A stretch of DNA of 64,000 nt from Selaginella moellendorffii (GCF_000143415.4 NW_003314363.1:310001-374000); one strand, 5' to 3'. Positions 21,530 through 34,540 are shown, counted from the first letter of the stretch. The notes: generated from the letters alone by a model not told the origin. Numbers and translations: made by a program.

Positions 21530-24458
21530 ATGGCGATGGAGATTGCCGCCACCGCCTCAAGAGGGCTACTCCAGTCCACCACCACAAGCAGCACCGGCAG
21601 CATTAGCGGTAGCAGTAGAGTTTTGGCTAGATTCTCCGAGGAGAAGCGGCTGATTGTCGACAAGCTCGAGCTTGGAGCGCTCCGGAAGCGATCGCTGCAG
21701 CTCAATTTGCGTAGGATTGCTCCGGCGCCGCGATGCCGAGTTGCCACAACCGAGGAATCAGTCCAAGGTGAGGAAGAACTTCTATTCTCTAGAGGATTTT
21801 CATCTCATAGTCTTTTCTTGTTTCCATCTAGTCAAGGACGCTCCAAAGAAGCTGGACTTGAGGACTGATATAAGGAACCTCGCCATCATCGCTCATGTCG
21901 ATCACGGCAAGACCACGCTGGTGGATGGAATGCTTCGACAATCCAAGGTAGAGCAGTTCGTTTTCTTTTCTTTCTTTTGCATATGGTTCTCCTTGCACGA
22001 GTGAAGGTTTTCCGGGACAACCAAACAGTCCAAGAGCGAATCATGGATTCCAATGATTTGGAAAGAGAGCGAGGGATTACAATTCTCAGCAAGAACACGG
22101 CCATCACGTACAAGGGGACGAAGATCAATATCATCGACACACCGGGTCACTCGGACTTTGGAGGAGAAGTGGAGCGTGTTCTTAACATGGTTGACGGTGT
22201 TCTTCTCCTCGTAAGAACTCTCTCTTCCATGCCAACTTGGAAGCAATCTAGAAACTTTGTCTCAAAGTTCTTTGTTTCTTTTAGGTGGACGCTGTGGAAG
22301 GTCCCATGCCACAAACGAGATTTGTTCTCAAGAAAGCTCTGGCGCTCGGCCATAGAGTTATTGTTGTTGTCAACAAGGTGGACAGGCCAGCAGCTCGGCC
22401 GGACTACGTTATCAACATGACTTTCGAGCTGTTCTTGGAGCTCGAGGCTTCTGACGAGCAAGTAAGCTCTCGGAGTGCAATGCTGTTTCCAATGGTTTCT
22501 TTGCTTTACAGTGTGACTTTCAAGTAATCTATGCGAGTGGCCTCAAAGGACAAGCTGGCCTGGAACCAGATGCTCTTGGGAACGACCTGGAGCCTCTTTT
22601 CGAGGCCGTTCTTCGTTGCATTCCTGAGCCCCGCGTGCAAATAGACGCCCCTCTCCAAATGCTTGTAAGTTCCTTGCCAAATGTTCTGTCGATATGGTTT
22701 GATTGTTTGATCGTTTCATGCTCCTCAGATAACCAACTTGGATTATGATGAGCACAAGGGACGCATTGGCATTGGAAGAGTGAACGCTGGCACATTAACC
22801 AAGGGCGAAGTCAAGGTATGTGATAGCTTTGGTGCTGTGCTTCTCTTTTGGAAGAAATCCCTCACTTCTTTCTCAGATTTGTAAGCCGGATGAAGCTGAC
22901 AGGGTTGGCAAAGTGAGCGAGATCTTTGTTTTTGAGAACTTTGCGAAAGTTCCAGCCGTTAAAGTCGTGGCTGGTGATATATGCGCTTTTGCTGGGATCA
23001 ACGATGTTATGGCAAGTAGCTTCACCGACTTAGAGTGCGAGAGATTCACGTTTCTTTCTTACTCCACAGATTGGAGAAACGGTGGCAGACAAGGCAAATG
23101 GCGTACCACTTCCTTCCATTAAAGTAGAGGAGCCCACGGTGAAGATGTCTTTTTCTGTGAACACTTCACCATTTTCCGGGCAAGAGGTTGTAAACTACTT
23201 TCACTTGCTTTCGTGTTTGTGAGGTGATTTATTTTTCTTGTCTTGGTTGCAGGGAAAGTTCGTTACCAGTAGGAATTTACGTGATCGGCTCTATCGCGAG
23301 CTTGAGAGAAACCTTGCGATGAAAGTAGAAGACGGCGAGACTGCTGAGACATTCATTGTCAGTGGAAGAGGCACACTTCACATAACAATTTTGATCGAAA
23401 ACATGTAAGTTCTTGCTTTGTTTTTCATATTTCTCATTCTTGTCGTGCAGGAGGAGAGAGGGGTACGAGTTCATGGTTGGTCCTCCCAGAGTAATCCATA
23501 AAGTGCTGAACGGAAAGAAACTCGAGCCTTACGAGGTACTTTGTTCTTCGCAAAAAATTCTTTCTGCTACTTACGAGCAAAGCACAAAAACTTGGATAGG
23601 ATGCTATTGTTGAAGTTCCCGAGCAGTACGTTGGAGCCGCAGTTGATCTTCTCGGCAAACGCCGTGGACAAATGCTCGACATGCAAGCCTCGGAGTAAGT
23701 GAAGTAGTTTAAAGCTTAAGTTTAAAGCTTACTAGTTCTCTGGTTGGTTCTCCAGACTTGGAAACACCATCTTAAAGTATAGGCTCCCGACCAGAGGCCT
23801 CTTGGGGATCCGAAACTCCCTCCTCTCCGCGAGCCGAGGCACGGCCATCCTCAACACTGTTTTCCACGGCTACGAAGAATTCGTTGGTGATATTAGCACC
23901 AGGGAACAAGGATCGCTGGTAAGCACCAGAATGCATGTTCCAAAGAAAAGTAGGAGGAACAATTCAACATCTTTTGCTAGCTAGTTCTTCCAGGCTTTTG
24001 TCAGCGAAGTCACCTCACTCTCACTGTGTTTCTTGCAGGTGGCCTTTGAGACTGGGCAAACAACATCCTACGCTCTTTGCAGCTGTCAAGAGCGAGGACA
24101 ACTCTTTCTGGATCCTGGTGTGGAAGTCTACAAAGGACAGATTGTTGGCATCCACCAGAGGCCAGGCGACCTTTCCATCAATGTCTGCAAGAAGAAAGCA
24201 GCCACCAATATCCGGTCCAACAAGGAGCAAACTGGTATTGTCCGATGTCCTCTTTGTATCCCTTTGTACTTCATCATCTTTTTGACTCGTTCTTCTTTCC
24301 CAACTTTTTTCTTTCTCGCAGTTGTGCTGGATGCACCACAAGACTTTAGCCTGGACGACTGCGTCGAGTACATTGAAGAGGACGAGCTGGTTGAAGTAAC
24401 TCCAGTGAGCGTGAGGATGTGCAAAAATCCCCGGATGGCCAGGCGAGGTGGCCGATGA
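21530..24458 (+). CDS. TYPA: chloroplast TypA/BipA translational GTPase
   Basis: Fourteen exons: 21530-21767, 21832-21947, 22007-22210, 22285-22461, 22512-22664, 22729-22815, 22877-23011, 23070-23186, 23253-23404, 23451-23535, 23600-23694, 23756-23918, 24039-24234 and 24322-24458. They sum to 684 residues in frame. The Ser/Arg-rich first 75 residues look like a chloroplast transit peptide. GTPase motifs follow: [10 protein letters not shown] (G1), RGITI (G2), DTPGHSDF (G3) and NKVD (G4). Domain II, the EF-G-like domain III/V segments and the BipA C-terminal domain ([18 protein letters not shown]) come next. TypA/BipA binds the ribosome like EF-G and is needed under cold or stress; plant plastid TypA (Arabidopsis SVR3) affects plastid rRNA processing and translation. 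The intron after 23011 is GC-AG. First exon and introns are all short. Confidence 0.96.
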
Positions 24459-25568
24459 TTTCCAGATAGGATTGATCGATTGCTAGAGTTGCGAGGGAGG
24501 TACGACTCGTGCTAAGTTTCAAGTGTATAGCATTCATTCCAGGCCCAGGGTAGGACCTCCGGAAAGAACACTTGTAAGCTATATCTGTAAAGACGAGAAA
24601 GATCGATCGTAAAGATTCATGACGAGAAATTTAATGGGCTTATCGAGCGAGTGTTGGATCAGGTCTGTCTTTCATAGAAAAACGAGCTCTTTTTTTTTTT
24701 CTCTGCGAATCAAATTGACAGGCAAGAGTTTTCAGTCTTGATTGATGGTGTTTCCCTTTAAATTTTCTTCTTTCTCTCCTTGCCAGTCCTGGTTTGTTTC
24801 TTGCCTGCCAGTGGATGATGGATTGAATTTATGGTAGTCATGAATTATCCATGGTTTTTGGCTATGGTTTCTTCTCCTCGCAGCTTTCATCCAATCTTCG
24901 CAACTTGCATGGCTTGCTCCCCAGCGACGCTGCCACCTCCAGTTCTCTCACAAGTTCGCATTTAAAGTCTCCCATATGTGGAGCGGCCTGGGAAAAGCAG
25001 CGATCCAAAGGACCAATTCCATCGTTTCACTCGCAATCACAGCCTCGGGGAGGGAGAGCCGCAAATTCGATGGCGACTTCTTGTTAGTCACTCCATCCAT
25101 GGTCTCCATTAATCAAAGCGCTCTCGCGAGGATTCATGAACTGGCGACCCGTGAAAACCATGGGAAGTCCATCGCCATTCTTTCTCACGCCACACACTTG
25201 GAGGGATAGATATATTATCAATCGACTGGAGAGGGGAATTGCGAGATCTCGGCGATCACGGGGTCGCGATTTTGGGTGTGTGGTCGCTGCCGCCAGCGAT
25301 CGCTTTTACTAGTGTGGAGGCGGAGAGTGACTCCCACGTGATGGTGGTGGCCCGGCGCTCTTCCTCTCTGGGCGGGCATTCCCTTTCCCTTCACTATAAA
25401 AACCCAGCTGGGCACTGCCAATTCCACTCCATCATTTGCTACGGCCACAATCTCTTCGCATTCCATCCGTAGAGTCGATCAATCGATCCATTCCATCGAT
25501 AGCAGCAGATTTAGGGTTCTTCCAAGATTTTAAATTTCGCGGGATCTTGGCAGAGAGCGAAGAGAGAA
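24459..25568. other. intergenic, SAUR 2 promoter
   Basis: TypA 3' flank, then about 1 kb without a supported gene. A CACGTG G-box lies at 25335-25340 and TATAAAA at 25395-25401, 174 bp before the next ATG. Confidence 0.55.
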
Positions 25569-25970
25569 ATGCCGATTTTGGGAGCCAAGATGCAGCGTCT
25601 CGTCTCCAAGATCAAGCCCCACAACCTGGATTTCACCGCCCATCACCATGATCTCGATCTGGACGACGATGGCGACCTGGATCAGCCGCCGCGGGACGTT
25701 CCAAAGGGATGCTTGGCTGTCTACGTGGGCTCGAGCGCCAGCGGCGGCGACAGGCAGCGCTTCGTTGTATCCACTCAGCTCCTCAGCAATCGATTGTTCC
25801 GGGCGCTGCTGGATCGCGCGGCCGAGGAGTATGGATTCGAATCGCCGGGGGCTCTCACCATCCCTTGCGAGGCCGTGCTCTTTGAGCACTTCATCTGGTT
25901 GCTGGGAAGGAACGATCCCGCCGCTGCCAGGATCGAGGTGGACGAGCTTCTCAATTTCTACAGCTCGTGA
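25569..25970 (+). CDS. SAUR family protein 2
   Basis: Single exon, 133 residues. A short basic N-terminus (MPILGAKMQRLVSKIK) and an Asp/His-rich stretch precede the SAUR domain, which runs DVPKGCLAVYVG, RQRFVVSTQLLSNRLFRALL, AAEEYGFESPGALTIPC, VLFEHFIWLL. It ends with the VDELLNFYSS tail that it shares with the SAURs at 27332, 32682 and 34541. The promoter carries a G-box and TATA box, fitting regulation by light or hormone bZIP/bHLH factors (inference). Role as for SAUR proteins in general: growth-related regulation, molecular target unknown for this member. Confidence 0.93.
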   Translation: MPILGAKMQRLVSKIKPHNLDFTAHHHDLDLDDDGDLDQPPRDVPKGCLAVYVGSSASGGDRQRFVVSTQLLSNRLFRALLDRAAEEYGFESPGALTIPCEAVLFEHFIWLLGRNDPAAARIEVDELLNFYSS

Positions 25971-27331
25971 TAGATCATCAAGGAATTCGTTCTCATCGTT
26001 TTGGCGGTCGCGAGGCGAGGATAGAATGCTTTCGAAGGAATTCAAGAGCTCTTGTGAGGCGTGCTTCCATGGTCGCCCTCTTTGTCACTTGACCGTTATC
26101 TATCATCTCCAAAAATCGCCTATTTTCCAGGCTTGTCTTTCAAGAACAAGATCAAGAATCGGTTTGTCACACTAGTGTTTGATTCAATCGCAAATAACAA
26201 TCACTGTACTTTCATGTTCACAAAAATTTGGGAAGAATGATAATGATCAATCACCCTCTCATGATCGATCGCTTGCAACTTTAAGAAATTCGAAGATCTT
26301 TTGTTTGGAGCTGAGATTGGTGTTGGATCAGCTCTTTTCTATTCCGTTGTGCACATGATCACGATCTTGCCAGAGATCCATCCCATTTTCTCCCAAGAAT
26401 TTTCTATCGTAGTGTCAGCTTCTCATGCCAACTTCACGCGCAATCTAGCTTGGCTAGTAGCTAGCTCCACGTTTCGATCCAAAAAAAATAAACAACGATC
26501 CAAAGAACTAGAAACTATCGTTATTCCCCGAGAGAATGGATCCAAAAATTCAACACGCCGCTATAACTAGATCACACGCTGCCAACTGCGAAGAACACAT
26601 TGAAATCCCAAAACCGGGATCTAAACAATTCAATGAAGTTGGCACACGCCAACGCAAGTTGGATTGGATCTTTTCCCTCCGCCGCAAGATAGAAAAATCC
26701 CCAAATTTTCTAATGGAAGAACATCACTGTTCTCGACATAGTTTTCAGTTTTCTATGGTTTTCTATGGTTTTCTGCAAGCTCCAGAGCATGGCAGTTAGG
26801 TTGGTGCCAAAGGTTGACGCTGGAAAGCAAAGTTTCCACATGGGAAGCGTACGAATCCATGTCGTTTGCTCGTAATTTATAAGCCTGGTTTGGAAGTTCC
26901 TTCTTTTTCTGGTGGTGCCATTGCTCATGGATGGTGGATCGTTCGTTTGCGCATTAAATTCGCTACTGCCATGGAAGAAAAAGCTTGCTAACTTCCACAC
27001 AGCCAAAGCGATTCCACCAGTATGCTTTAAATGCCTTTGCTTGATTGAGAAATTTTATATACATTTGCTTTAGATCCAGGCTCTTGTTTGTGATCAAAAT
27101 GATCAAAACTAGAGAGGAAATTGGTCGATCGAGATCCAGCCACGCATGATGGGTGGCTTTTCGTTTTCCCCTCTTCCAGCACTTGGGGCGCCGCAATTTC
27201 TTCGACCGGCTCAATCACCCCAGTGGAGGATCGATCGCCCTTGGAGCCCCCAAGAGAAAAGATGAAAATTTGAGGAACCTCGAGCTAGATCTTGGATCCA
27301 CTGTTATAAACCACCTCTTCCGTGGATCCCT
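25971..27331. other. intergenic between convergent SAUR genes
   Basis: 3' flanks of SAUR 2 and SAUR 3. No coding exon is supported; a short repeated TTCTATGGTT run lies at 26750-26770. Confidence 0.5.
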
Positions 27332-27760
27332 TCACGAGTAGAAGGCCATGAGATCGTTCACCTCGAGCATCGCAGCGGCGGGATCGTCGTTGCTGAGAAG
27401 CCATAGAAAGTGCTCAAACAGGACTGGATCGCATGGGATCTCGAGAGCTCCGGAGTTCCTGTATCCATACTCCTCCGCCGCCCTCTGGAGAAGAACTCCA
27501 AACACTGGATTCGTGAGGAGGTGCGTGCCAACCACGAATCTCCTCCTCTTCTTCTCGGAGCTCCCGACAATCACCGCCATACACCCCTTTGGAACATCGG
27601 CCGGGATGGAGAAATCGGCATCTTCGTCGCTGTCGTAGCAGCATGACCCATGGCTGCTCATGCTGCTCGCGCTGCTGCTAGACGAGCTAGATCTCTCGAG
27701 ACTGAGCCCCTTCTTGGAGGCCGATCGAAAGAAGCTGCCAATCTTCGCAAGAACCGCCAT
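27332..27760 (-). CDS. SAUR family protein 3
   Basis: Single exon, 142 residues, minus strand. It starts MAVLAKIGSFFRSASKKG, continues through a Ser run and CCYDSDEDADFSIPADVPKG, then the SAUR domain with CMAVIVGSSEKKRRRFVVGT, NPVFGVLLQRAAEEYGY and VLFEHFLWLL. It is the closest relative of SAUR 4 (32682-33152): nearly every residue from CCYDSD to the C-terminus matches. The two lie in opposite orientation on either side of the dihydrofolate synthetase gene, pointing to an inverted duplication. A TATA element (27885-27893) lies about 125 bp upstream. Confidence 0.93.
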   Translation of the reverse strand: MAVLAKIGSFFRSASKKGLSLERSSSSSSSASSMSSHGSCCYDSDEDADFSIPADVPKGCMAVIVGSSEKKRRRFVVGTHLLTNPVFGVLLQRAAEEYGYRNSGALEIPCDPVLFEHFLWLLSNDDPAAAMLEVNDLMAFYS

Positions 27761-28749
27761 TCTATACGATTGAATTGCAGAGAATTTGGAGAGAGCGACT
27801 TATAGATGAGAAGCTCTTGGCTTAAAGTGAGCTCTGGAGACGATGGAAAAGATGGATGGTGTTTTGGGGCAGCGAGGAGGCGGCCCTATATACTCCCGCG
27901 ACTATTACCACAGTTAAACCCAATCCAGATAAAGAAAGAAAGAAGAGACTATCTTATAATTTCCTCTCTGTCTATCTATCCCACGCGATGGATCACTCAA
28001 GAACACACCGAAATGCCAATCAATCAATCACAGCGCGACCAGCGAATTGTAACAGTGGTTGGGGCGCAGCTCCAAAGCACAAGGACTGGCGCTGCCTCGA
28101 ATGCTTGAGTGCTCCTGCCCGGGGCCTGGAGCTTATGTATGCCAGCGGCGGAACAGAGCACAGTGGGAGCTTTCAATTTTGCTAGTGGGCGATCGGGATT
28201 TCTTGGTGGGCAGGCGCGTTTGACCCCCGCAAAGCGACCCATTTCGGCCGATTGCGCAATTCCGGTTCGCGCCGGTGTGTCTTTCAGGTTCTTCCCACCC
28301 AAGAGACAATGTGGAAAGAGACGCAGCGTACGGTGAGAAGTTCCACATGACGTGAAAGAATTGTTTATAGGAATGCCCCGCGGTGGAAAACAGCTTCTCG
28401 GGAAGAAGGAAAGGAAGCCAAATTTCCAGCTATGCAAAGTTTATGATCATCACATGAGCTTTTGTCAACTCCTCTCACATTCACAGGGAAGTTTTACCAG
28501 CGCGGTCGTTCTTGGCACACCCAAATCTAGCACCTTTGCGGGGCCTTTTTGATCTTGGCACACCCAAATGTCACGCTTTTGCGGGGCCTTTTTGATCTGC
28601 GAGAATATTTTGTTATTAGGACCAGTGTCACCTTCAAACAAAGACTTATGTTATATCGAATCAAACAAGACTTTGGAGAGAACATATGATATCTAATCCG
28701 GATGATATACTTATCCTTTCACAGCTCCAACCTTTCCGAGGAGCGAATG
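27761..28749. other. intergenic with a 44-bp tandem repeat
   Basis: SAUR 3 promoter and 3' flank of dihydrofolate synthetase. Overlapping ORFs at 28020-28440 on both strands are not recognised. A short tandem repeat is at 28511-28597. Confidence 0.5.
28511..28597. repeat. 44-bp unit repeated twice in tandem
   Basis: Units 28511-28553 and 28554-28597 both start CTTGGCACACCCAAAT and end TTTGCGGGGCCTTTTTGAT, differing by a few bases in the middle. Confidence 0.85.
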
Positions 28750-30685
28750 TCACGCACTGACCAAGTTGAGCACGGCCGAAACCAGATGCAGTGAGCCAGT
28801 GACGCAGACAACGCTTCCAGGATCCAAATCCGCAGCTTTCCTGGCAGTCGCTAGAGCATCTACGACTGACTTGGAGATTTCCACGGCGATCTCAGGCTTG
28901 ACTTTACTCCATGCTTCCGCAAGAGCTTCTGTAGTGGCAGACCTCACACTGCTTCCAGCCACGTCCGCAGTAGTGACGACTACCAGGGTTGGTCTTGCAT
29001 CTGGACAAAAGTCTTAGATAAAGAAGAGAATAACTAGAAACTTGGCTGACCATCGGAGAACGCAGACGCGAATTTCAAGTGATCTTTGTCCAAAGCCATT
29101 GCGGTCACCAGTATGAGAGGTCGCGAGGGAAATGCAGTTTTCAAGGTGGTTCCTAGTGCTGCTGCTGATCCGGGAGTATGTGCTGCATGGAAGAAATACC
29201 ATCTCAAGTTCGGATTTGCGAGGAGTTTTTCTTACCTCCATCTAATATGACCCTCGTTGAAGTAAACCCGAGGCTCTTTACTTGTTCATGGGTGAGAATC
29301 TGGAACCTCCCCAATATATTTGTTTGCTCCAGGCCCGTTTGAAACGCCGCGTCTGGGATACGCCAGCCTACACATTCAACAAGTAAGCAAATGAAAATGT
29401 CGTGAATAAACACCACCTTCCACTCGAAGGGACAGTGCAGCACAGATTGCTGTTAACGCGTTGTCCACTTGATGAGAACCAAACATACGCATTCTACAAT
29501 TGTCTAAGAATAAATCCTGCAGATGCCAGAGTTAAAGCTGCTGAGGACACTCGAACAAAAATAAAAGAAGAAAGAAAGCATGAAAGAGGTTTACCTCGCC
29601 TGCACATCGTATACGCATATTGCAAACTTGAAAGCAATCACTTTCATCCGTTCGAATGCTTTTGATAAATCCATGTACGTCCTTCCCAAAGGCACTAAAG
29701 ACGGGAGCATTCCTTGCCGATGCCTGTGTCCTTATGATACTCTCGGCAACAGGGCTCACCTGACGACTAAGAACAACCTGATAGCAAAATCTTAGCGTTT
29801 AAGATACGTGCAAAAAAAAAAACATACCGGACGTCTTTCCTTGATAATACCGGCTTTCGCTAAAGCGACGGTTTCTAGACTTCCGCCCAACGCTTCCAGA
29901 TGTTCTTCGCCAATTGAAACAATGACGGACGCTGCAAGGCCTTCCGAATCAATCACATTCGTAGCGTCCCTTGCGCCACCAAGACCTGCCTAAGAACTTA
30001 AGAAAGAACAGCTTAAGAAAAAAAAAAGAAACTGTGACTAACCTCAACAACGGCAATGTCTACACTCTCTTGTGCAAAGTACTTGAATGCCAAGGCGGTA
30101 AAAACCTGCAAATGGACGATGGAACCAACAGTGAATCACTTGAGAAAAAAAGAGAGAAAAAGCCATGCCTCACCTTAGCACGCATCTCACCTCGAAATGA
30201 GTAAGCGTATGGTTTTCAGCTTCAATTACTTTCAGCAATGATTCACGAACACCCCAAAACAAATCATCCAATCCATTTGTCGAGATTGGTTTTCCCACGC
30301 AGATTCTCTCGTGAATGCTCCTCAAATGCGGGCTGCGAAAATCGCATGAGCTTGATCGTTTTACATCGAAAAACTTACCTCGTATAAGTTCCCACGGAGA
30401 ACCCAGCAGCACGCAAAATGCTGCTGAGAAACGCAACAGTCGATCCCTTTCCTTTGGTGCCAGCGACGTGCACTACCTGAAACATGCCCCGTATTGGATC
30501 GAGAGACGCCAATCCATCGCACTTACTGGAAATTTCGAGAGAGGATTCCCGAGGCTAGAAACCAGGCGGCGCATTCTCCCAAGATCAAACCCCTTGCTCG
30601 TGTCTGTGCCTGCGTCCTTCGGCACGCCCAGCCGCTCGAGATCCCTCAGCTGCTGGAGGAATCGCAGCGCCCCTCCCTCCGCCAT
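28750..30685 (-). CDS. dihydrofolate synthetase (FolC family)
   Basis: Ten exons on the minus strand: 30527-30685, 30379-30476, 30191-30332, 30043-30105, 29828-29989, 29595-29777, 29417-29516, 29236-29367, 29051-29182 and 28750-29012. They sum to 477 residues without frame breaks. The N-terminus ([19 protein letters not shown]) matches plant dihydrofolate synthetases. The ATP-binding loop is [14 protein letters not shown], followed by [34 protein letters not shown] and the C-domain motif [12 protein letters not shown]. The enzyme joins glutamate to dihydropteroate with ATP to form dihydrofolate; in plants this is a mitochondrial enzyme distinct from the folylpolyglutamate synthases. The N-terminus lacks a long presequence, so an upstream start or exon is possible. 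Choice of DHFS over FPGS rests on resemblance to Arabidopsis DHFS. Confidence 0.9.
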
Positions 30686-32681
30686 CGCTGGAGCGCTCTA
30701 AAACCCTAAAAGATATTCCGGGATTGTTTTCAAAAAGCTAGGGCTGACAAGGACGCTGACTCCGCATTAAAGCTTACGTGGGCGAATGGAATTTGAGCTC
30801 TCGGGTTTGAATGCGGCGAACAGGGGTGTTGGGAGGCAGGCTCTGGAGGCCGGCCTGGATCATTTGGGCGATGATTGGGTACTCGCATAGTACGGTTCCG
30901 TCGATTTAATGCGAAAGCTCTTGATTGATTCATTCATCGCTGTCGCTGGCGCTGGGCAACTGCGGTGCTCGTGATATCGGTTGAAAATTTTCAATGAGGA
31001 CCAAAACGACAAGCGCTGGACTGGACGATCCAATCGCGTGCCGCTGCCACTGACGGGATCAATCAATTCGGCTGCTGCGAGCGAGCTACAACGATCAAAG
31101 GATTCATTGCGATCCAGAGCAGGCCTCACAAGACAAATGTGCGCAGAGAAAAGGGATTGATTGATTGAATACAACGATCATCAATCAATCGGCTAGAGGG
31201 CTTCGCAGTGACCACTTGGTGGGAGAGAGACAAGGAGAGGTTTTTATGATCTTCACATGGCAATCGAAGCGCTGGTTGTCTAGTGGACCAGGATGAAACG
31301 ACACAAACTTACAACTCACACACAACGAACAACTGGAAAATTTTCTAGAAAAGGAAGAAAAGGTTGGAGCGGGAGAAAACCGATTAAACCGTCACAAACA
31401 AAGTTACCTTCCTCGATTCATCGCAATCGATCGTGACAAACTGATCATCACTGCTGCTTGGGAATTGGATCGATTCTGGTGAAACTTTGCTGTTTCGCAA
31501 CGGCGAGGAATGCGAAGCTTTGGATTCCGTTTTCTTTCTTTATCTCTCTTTTCTCTCGCATCCATCACTGCCATGTTTGCTCGTCAGTGATCTCACAGCT
31601 CACTTGCTAAAGATCAAGTGTCATGTGTGTGTGTGTGTTGGTGGCGGTCTCAAGTTTGCGTAGTGGACACTATACTGTATAGACTTGTGTGTGTGCTGTT
31701 CGAGGACTTTGTCCGTGGAAGACAAAGCACAGCACAAACCAACATGTAAATTTGCCCAGGCCTGGCATTCGCAAGAACCGAGATTGCCCATAAGTCGTCA
31801 CGTTGGTGATGACACCACCATATACCGTAGAAACAGTGCCCGAAACACTAAACAATGGCCTAGGAAACGAGTTCCCGAGTAGAAAACTCTAGTTTCTTTG
31901 GCACCTTGCTCATTAAAATCGACTTCTCAAGTAGAGAAACCATATTCTATCAAGCAAATGTTGGCTTGACTGGTATCCAACAAGCCCGATTCAATGCCCG
32001 GCAGTGGCAGGGCCAAAGATTAGGCCACTCCAAATGCGGCGAGACAAAGCTCTTTCACTCCATCCATCCATTTGAGCTGGGCCAGAGTGTAGTGTACTGC
32101 GCCAGTCCGTCCGAGCTGGAGGAAGAACACACAGCGATCACGCCGCCCAGTTGGGTGGTGTGATGGATCCATCGCATCAATCCATCCATCAAAAGGATCT
32201 CCCCCAACCTCTTGCAAGGATTATAAAAAAGTAGAGCGCGCGAAAAAAAAAAGCATGGAGAGGCCTTTCGTTGGATTTTTGGGGGAGAGCGATGGATCGA
32301 ACAGGTGAGTTCGATTAGAAAACTAGGGCGGAGGTCTGACCGGTACGAAACGACCACGGCCTGGCGCCCGGAAGCATGTGGGCGCCCATGTGAGGCCCGG
32401 CTTGTCCGATTCCACTGCTCGCAACTGCTGGTCTTTAATTTTTTCCCTGACACTGCCACTCCAATTTGGATCCATCGTATATAAAATCCCCAGCCCTCCC
32501 CCGGAATCCCCAAATCCAAGCAAAGCGAGCAAGCAAGGCAAGGAGAAGCAAGCAGCATTGTGTTCTATAGATCTATCTATCTCTCTATCTTCCTCTCTCA
32601 ATCGAGAGCGAAGATATATCAATCACACTAGCAAAGCCCAACAGCAAGAAGAACTCTCCATCCATCTCTAGCTCTACATCC
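30686..32681. other. intergenic, SAUR 4 promoter
   Basis: About 2 kb without a supported gene. A GT microsatellite lies near 31624-31640 and a TATA box TATATAAAA at 32478-32486. A repeated CCATCCATCCA-like stretch is at 32058-32070. Confidence 0.5.
32478..32486 (+). promoter_or_regulatory. TATA box of SAUR gene 4
   Basis: TATATAAAA 196 bp before the ATG at 32682; the 5' UTR would be about 165 nt and contains CT-rich repeats. Confidence 0.55.
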
Positions 32682-33152
32682 ATGGCTTTTCTGGCAAGGA
32701 TTGGAAGTCTGCTCAAGTCCGCCTCGATCAAGAAGAGATCTGGGCGCAGCCTGGATCGCTCCTCCAGCAACAGCAGCTGCTCCTCGCTCGGCTCCTCCAC
32801 TTCCGCGGCCTGGGACTGCTGCTACGACAGCGATCTCGACGTGGACCAGGCCCCCGATTCGTGCTCCTGCTCCATCCCCGCCGACGTTCCAAAGGGATGC
32901 ATGGCGGTCATTGTCGGGAGCTGCGAGAAGAAGAGGAGGAGGTTCGTGGTTGGCACGCATCTCCTCTCGAATCCGGTGTTTGGGGTCCTGCTCCAGCGCG
33001 CGGCCGAGGAGTACGGGTACGAGAACTCGGGCGCTCTCGCGATTCCGTGTGATCCCGTCCTGTTTGAGCACTTTCTATGGCTGCTCAACAACAACGATCC
33101 CGCTGCCGCGATGCTTGAGGTGAACGAGCTCCTGGCTTTCTACGCGTCATGA
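32682..33152 (+). CDS. SAUR family protein 4
   Basis: Single exon, 156 residues. MAFLARIGSLLKSAS, a Ser-rich stretch, CCYDSDLDVD, then the SAUR domain: IPADVPKGCMAVIVGS, CEKKRRRFVVGTHLLSNP, AAEEYGYENSGALAIPC, VLFEHFLWLLNNNDPAAAML, ending LLAFYAS. It is a close paralogue of SAUR 3, inverted relative to it. It differs mainly in a longer linker before the domain with extra Cys and Ser residues. Confidence 0.93.
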   Translation: MAFLARIGSLLKSASIKKRSGRSLDRSSSNSSCSSLGSSTSAAWDCCYDSDLDVDQAPDSCSCSIPADVPKGCMAVIVGSCEKKRRRFVVGTHLLSNPVFGVLLQRAAEEYGYENSGALAIPCDPVLFEHFLWLLNNNDPAAAMLEVNELLAFYAS

Positions 33153-34540
33153 CCGAGCATCTTCATCCAAGAGAGCACTACTGGGATTCATCACGATCGA
33201 TCCATCCAGATCCAGAGCAAAGAGTGCCCAGCTCGGCTCGGCAAGGAAGAAGAGACTGAAAGAGGAGCACGAGCACGGGCTTCATTTGAAGAGTCTACAG
33301 CTTGTTCGAGAGCACATTTTGGGCTCTAGATCTGGTGCTGCTCCACCGAAATTGCGCATTGCAATTCGTGACGGCGGCGTGACTGTGATCGATCGTATCA
33401 ATTGTTTTCTAGCTCACACACACACAAGAATACTACTAGTATTACAATACATTTCCTTGTCATTCAGTCAAAGATTTACTGAGGTCCATGTTGAAGAGCT
33501 AAAATGACATTTGAACATGCTCACTGTTGTTTTGAAGTGGTAGATTTTAGAGGAGTTTGAAGTGCCCAAGATTTCAGTGCCTCAAAGCTGGGGTCCGGGC
33601 AGTTGGGCTCACTGACCACCCAAAAAATCCGCCCCTGAAATGTGCGCTCCTCCCTCCACAAGTTCATCTTGTGGTTCACCTTCTGATTTCAGTTTCTGCC
33701 TTCTGCCGCTGCATGCAACAGCAGCTGCTGCCTTATCAACCAGCATCTCCCATCAATTCTCGTCCCAGGCCTGGCTTCAATTCCCACTTTCTGTGTGTAC
33801 TCGTACTTGGGATATAGAATGGAATAGATCGAAAATCCATATAGCGAAATATGACCCGCTGTTCTTCCTCCAGCCCCATGTTGCCTTATTCTCCAAGGAC
33901 GACGGGACGGACGGAGTAAGGTACTCTGGACTTCTTCTTTTCTCTCTGGTGGCTACGTCTCCACAGATATAATGCGCTCCACTCCACCTCGAGCTAGCTC
34001 GATCTATGCCACAGAAACAGAAGCGATGAAATTGCAGCCACGAAAAATTACTGCACACGGATCAAACCTGTCGCCGCCAACAGTAACCGAACCAAACCGC
34101 TGCACAAGCCAACAAAAGGTACGACGGAAAAAGTTGGCCTAGATGGAAACACTTTGTAGACATTGCATGGCCAACCCCACATATATTAGCTGGCCACACT
34201 CCTTGTTATTAAATTTCTCCTTTACTTTGCCTTTTTCTGGCTATTTGTCTTTGGTTCTTTCGGTTGTGCCGGCTTCGAGCAATGTGGCGTGAGATCATCA
34301 TTCCAATTCCGTGCTGAGATCACCTCCATTTTGATCTATGATTCTGCTTTGGCCCGGGCAACTTTTTTGTTAATATGGTGTCATCAAAAAGCGAGAAAAA
34401 GAGAATCCATCCAGGTGTGCTTCACATCGCGGTCACTGATTTTCACTCCAGTCGAGCAGTATATCGGGTCCTTGGTATCCATCCCTAGGACACACGCATT
34501 TCTTGTATAGAGATCGTAGAAGATCAGTCAGTCGCTAGCA
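33153..34540. other. intergenic
   Basis: 3' flank of SAUR 4 and promoter of SAUR 5. Nothing else is supported. Confidence 0.5.

Noticed and set aside
28020-28440. Overlapping ORFs of 100-137 codons on both strands
   Set aside because: No family match, no splice-consistent extension, and comparable ORFs appear by chance in GC-balanced DNA.
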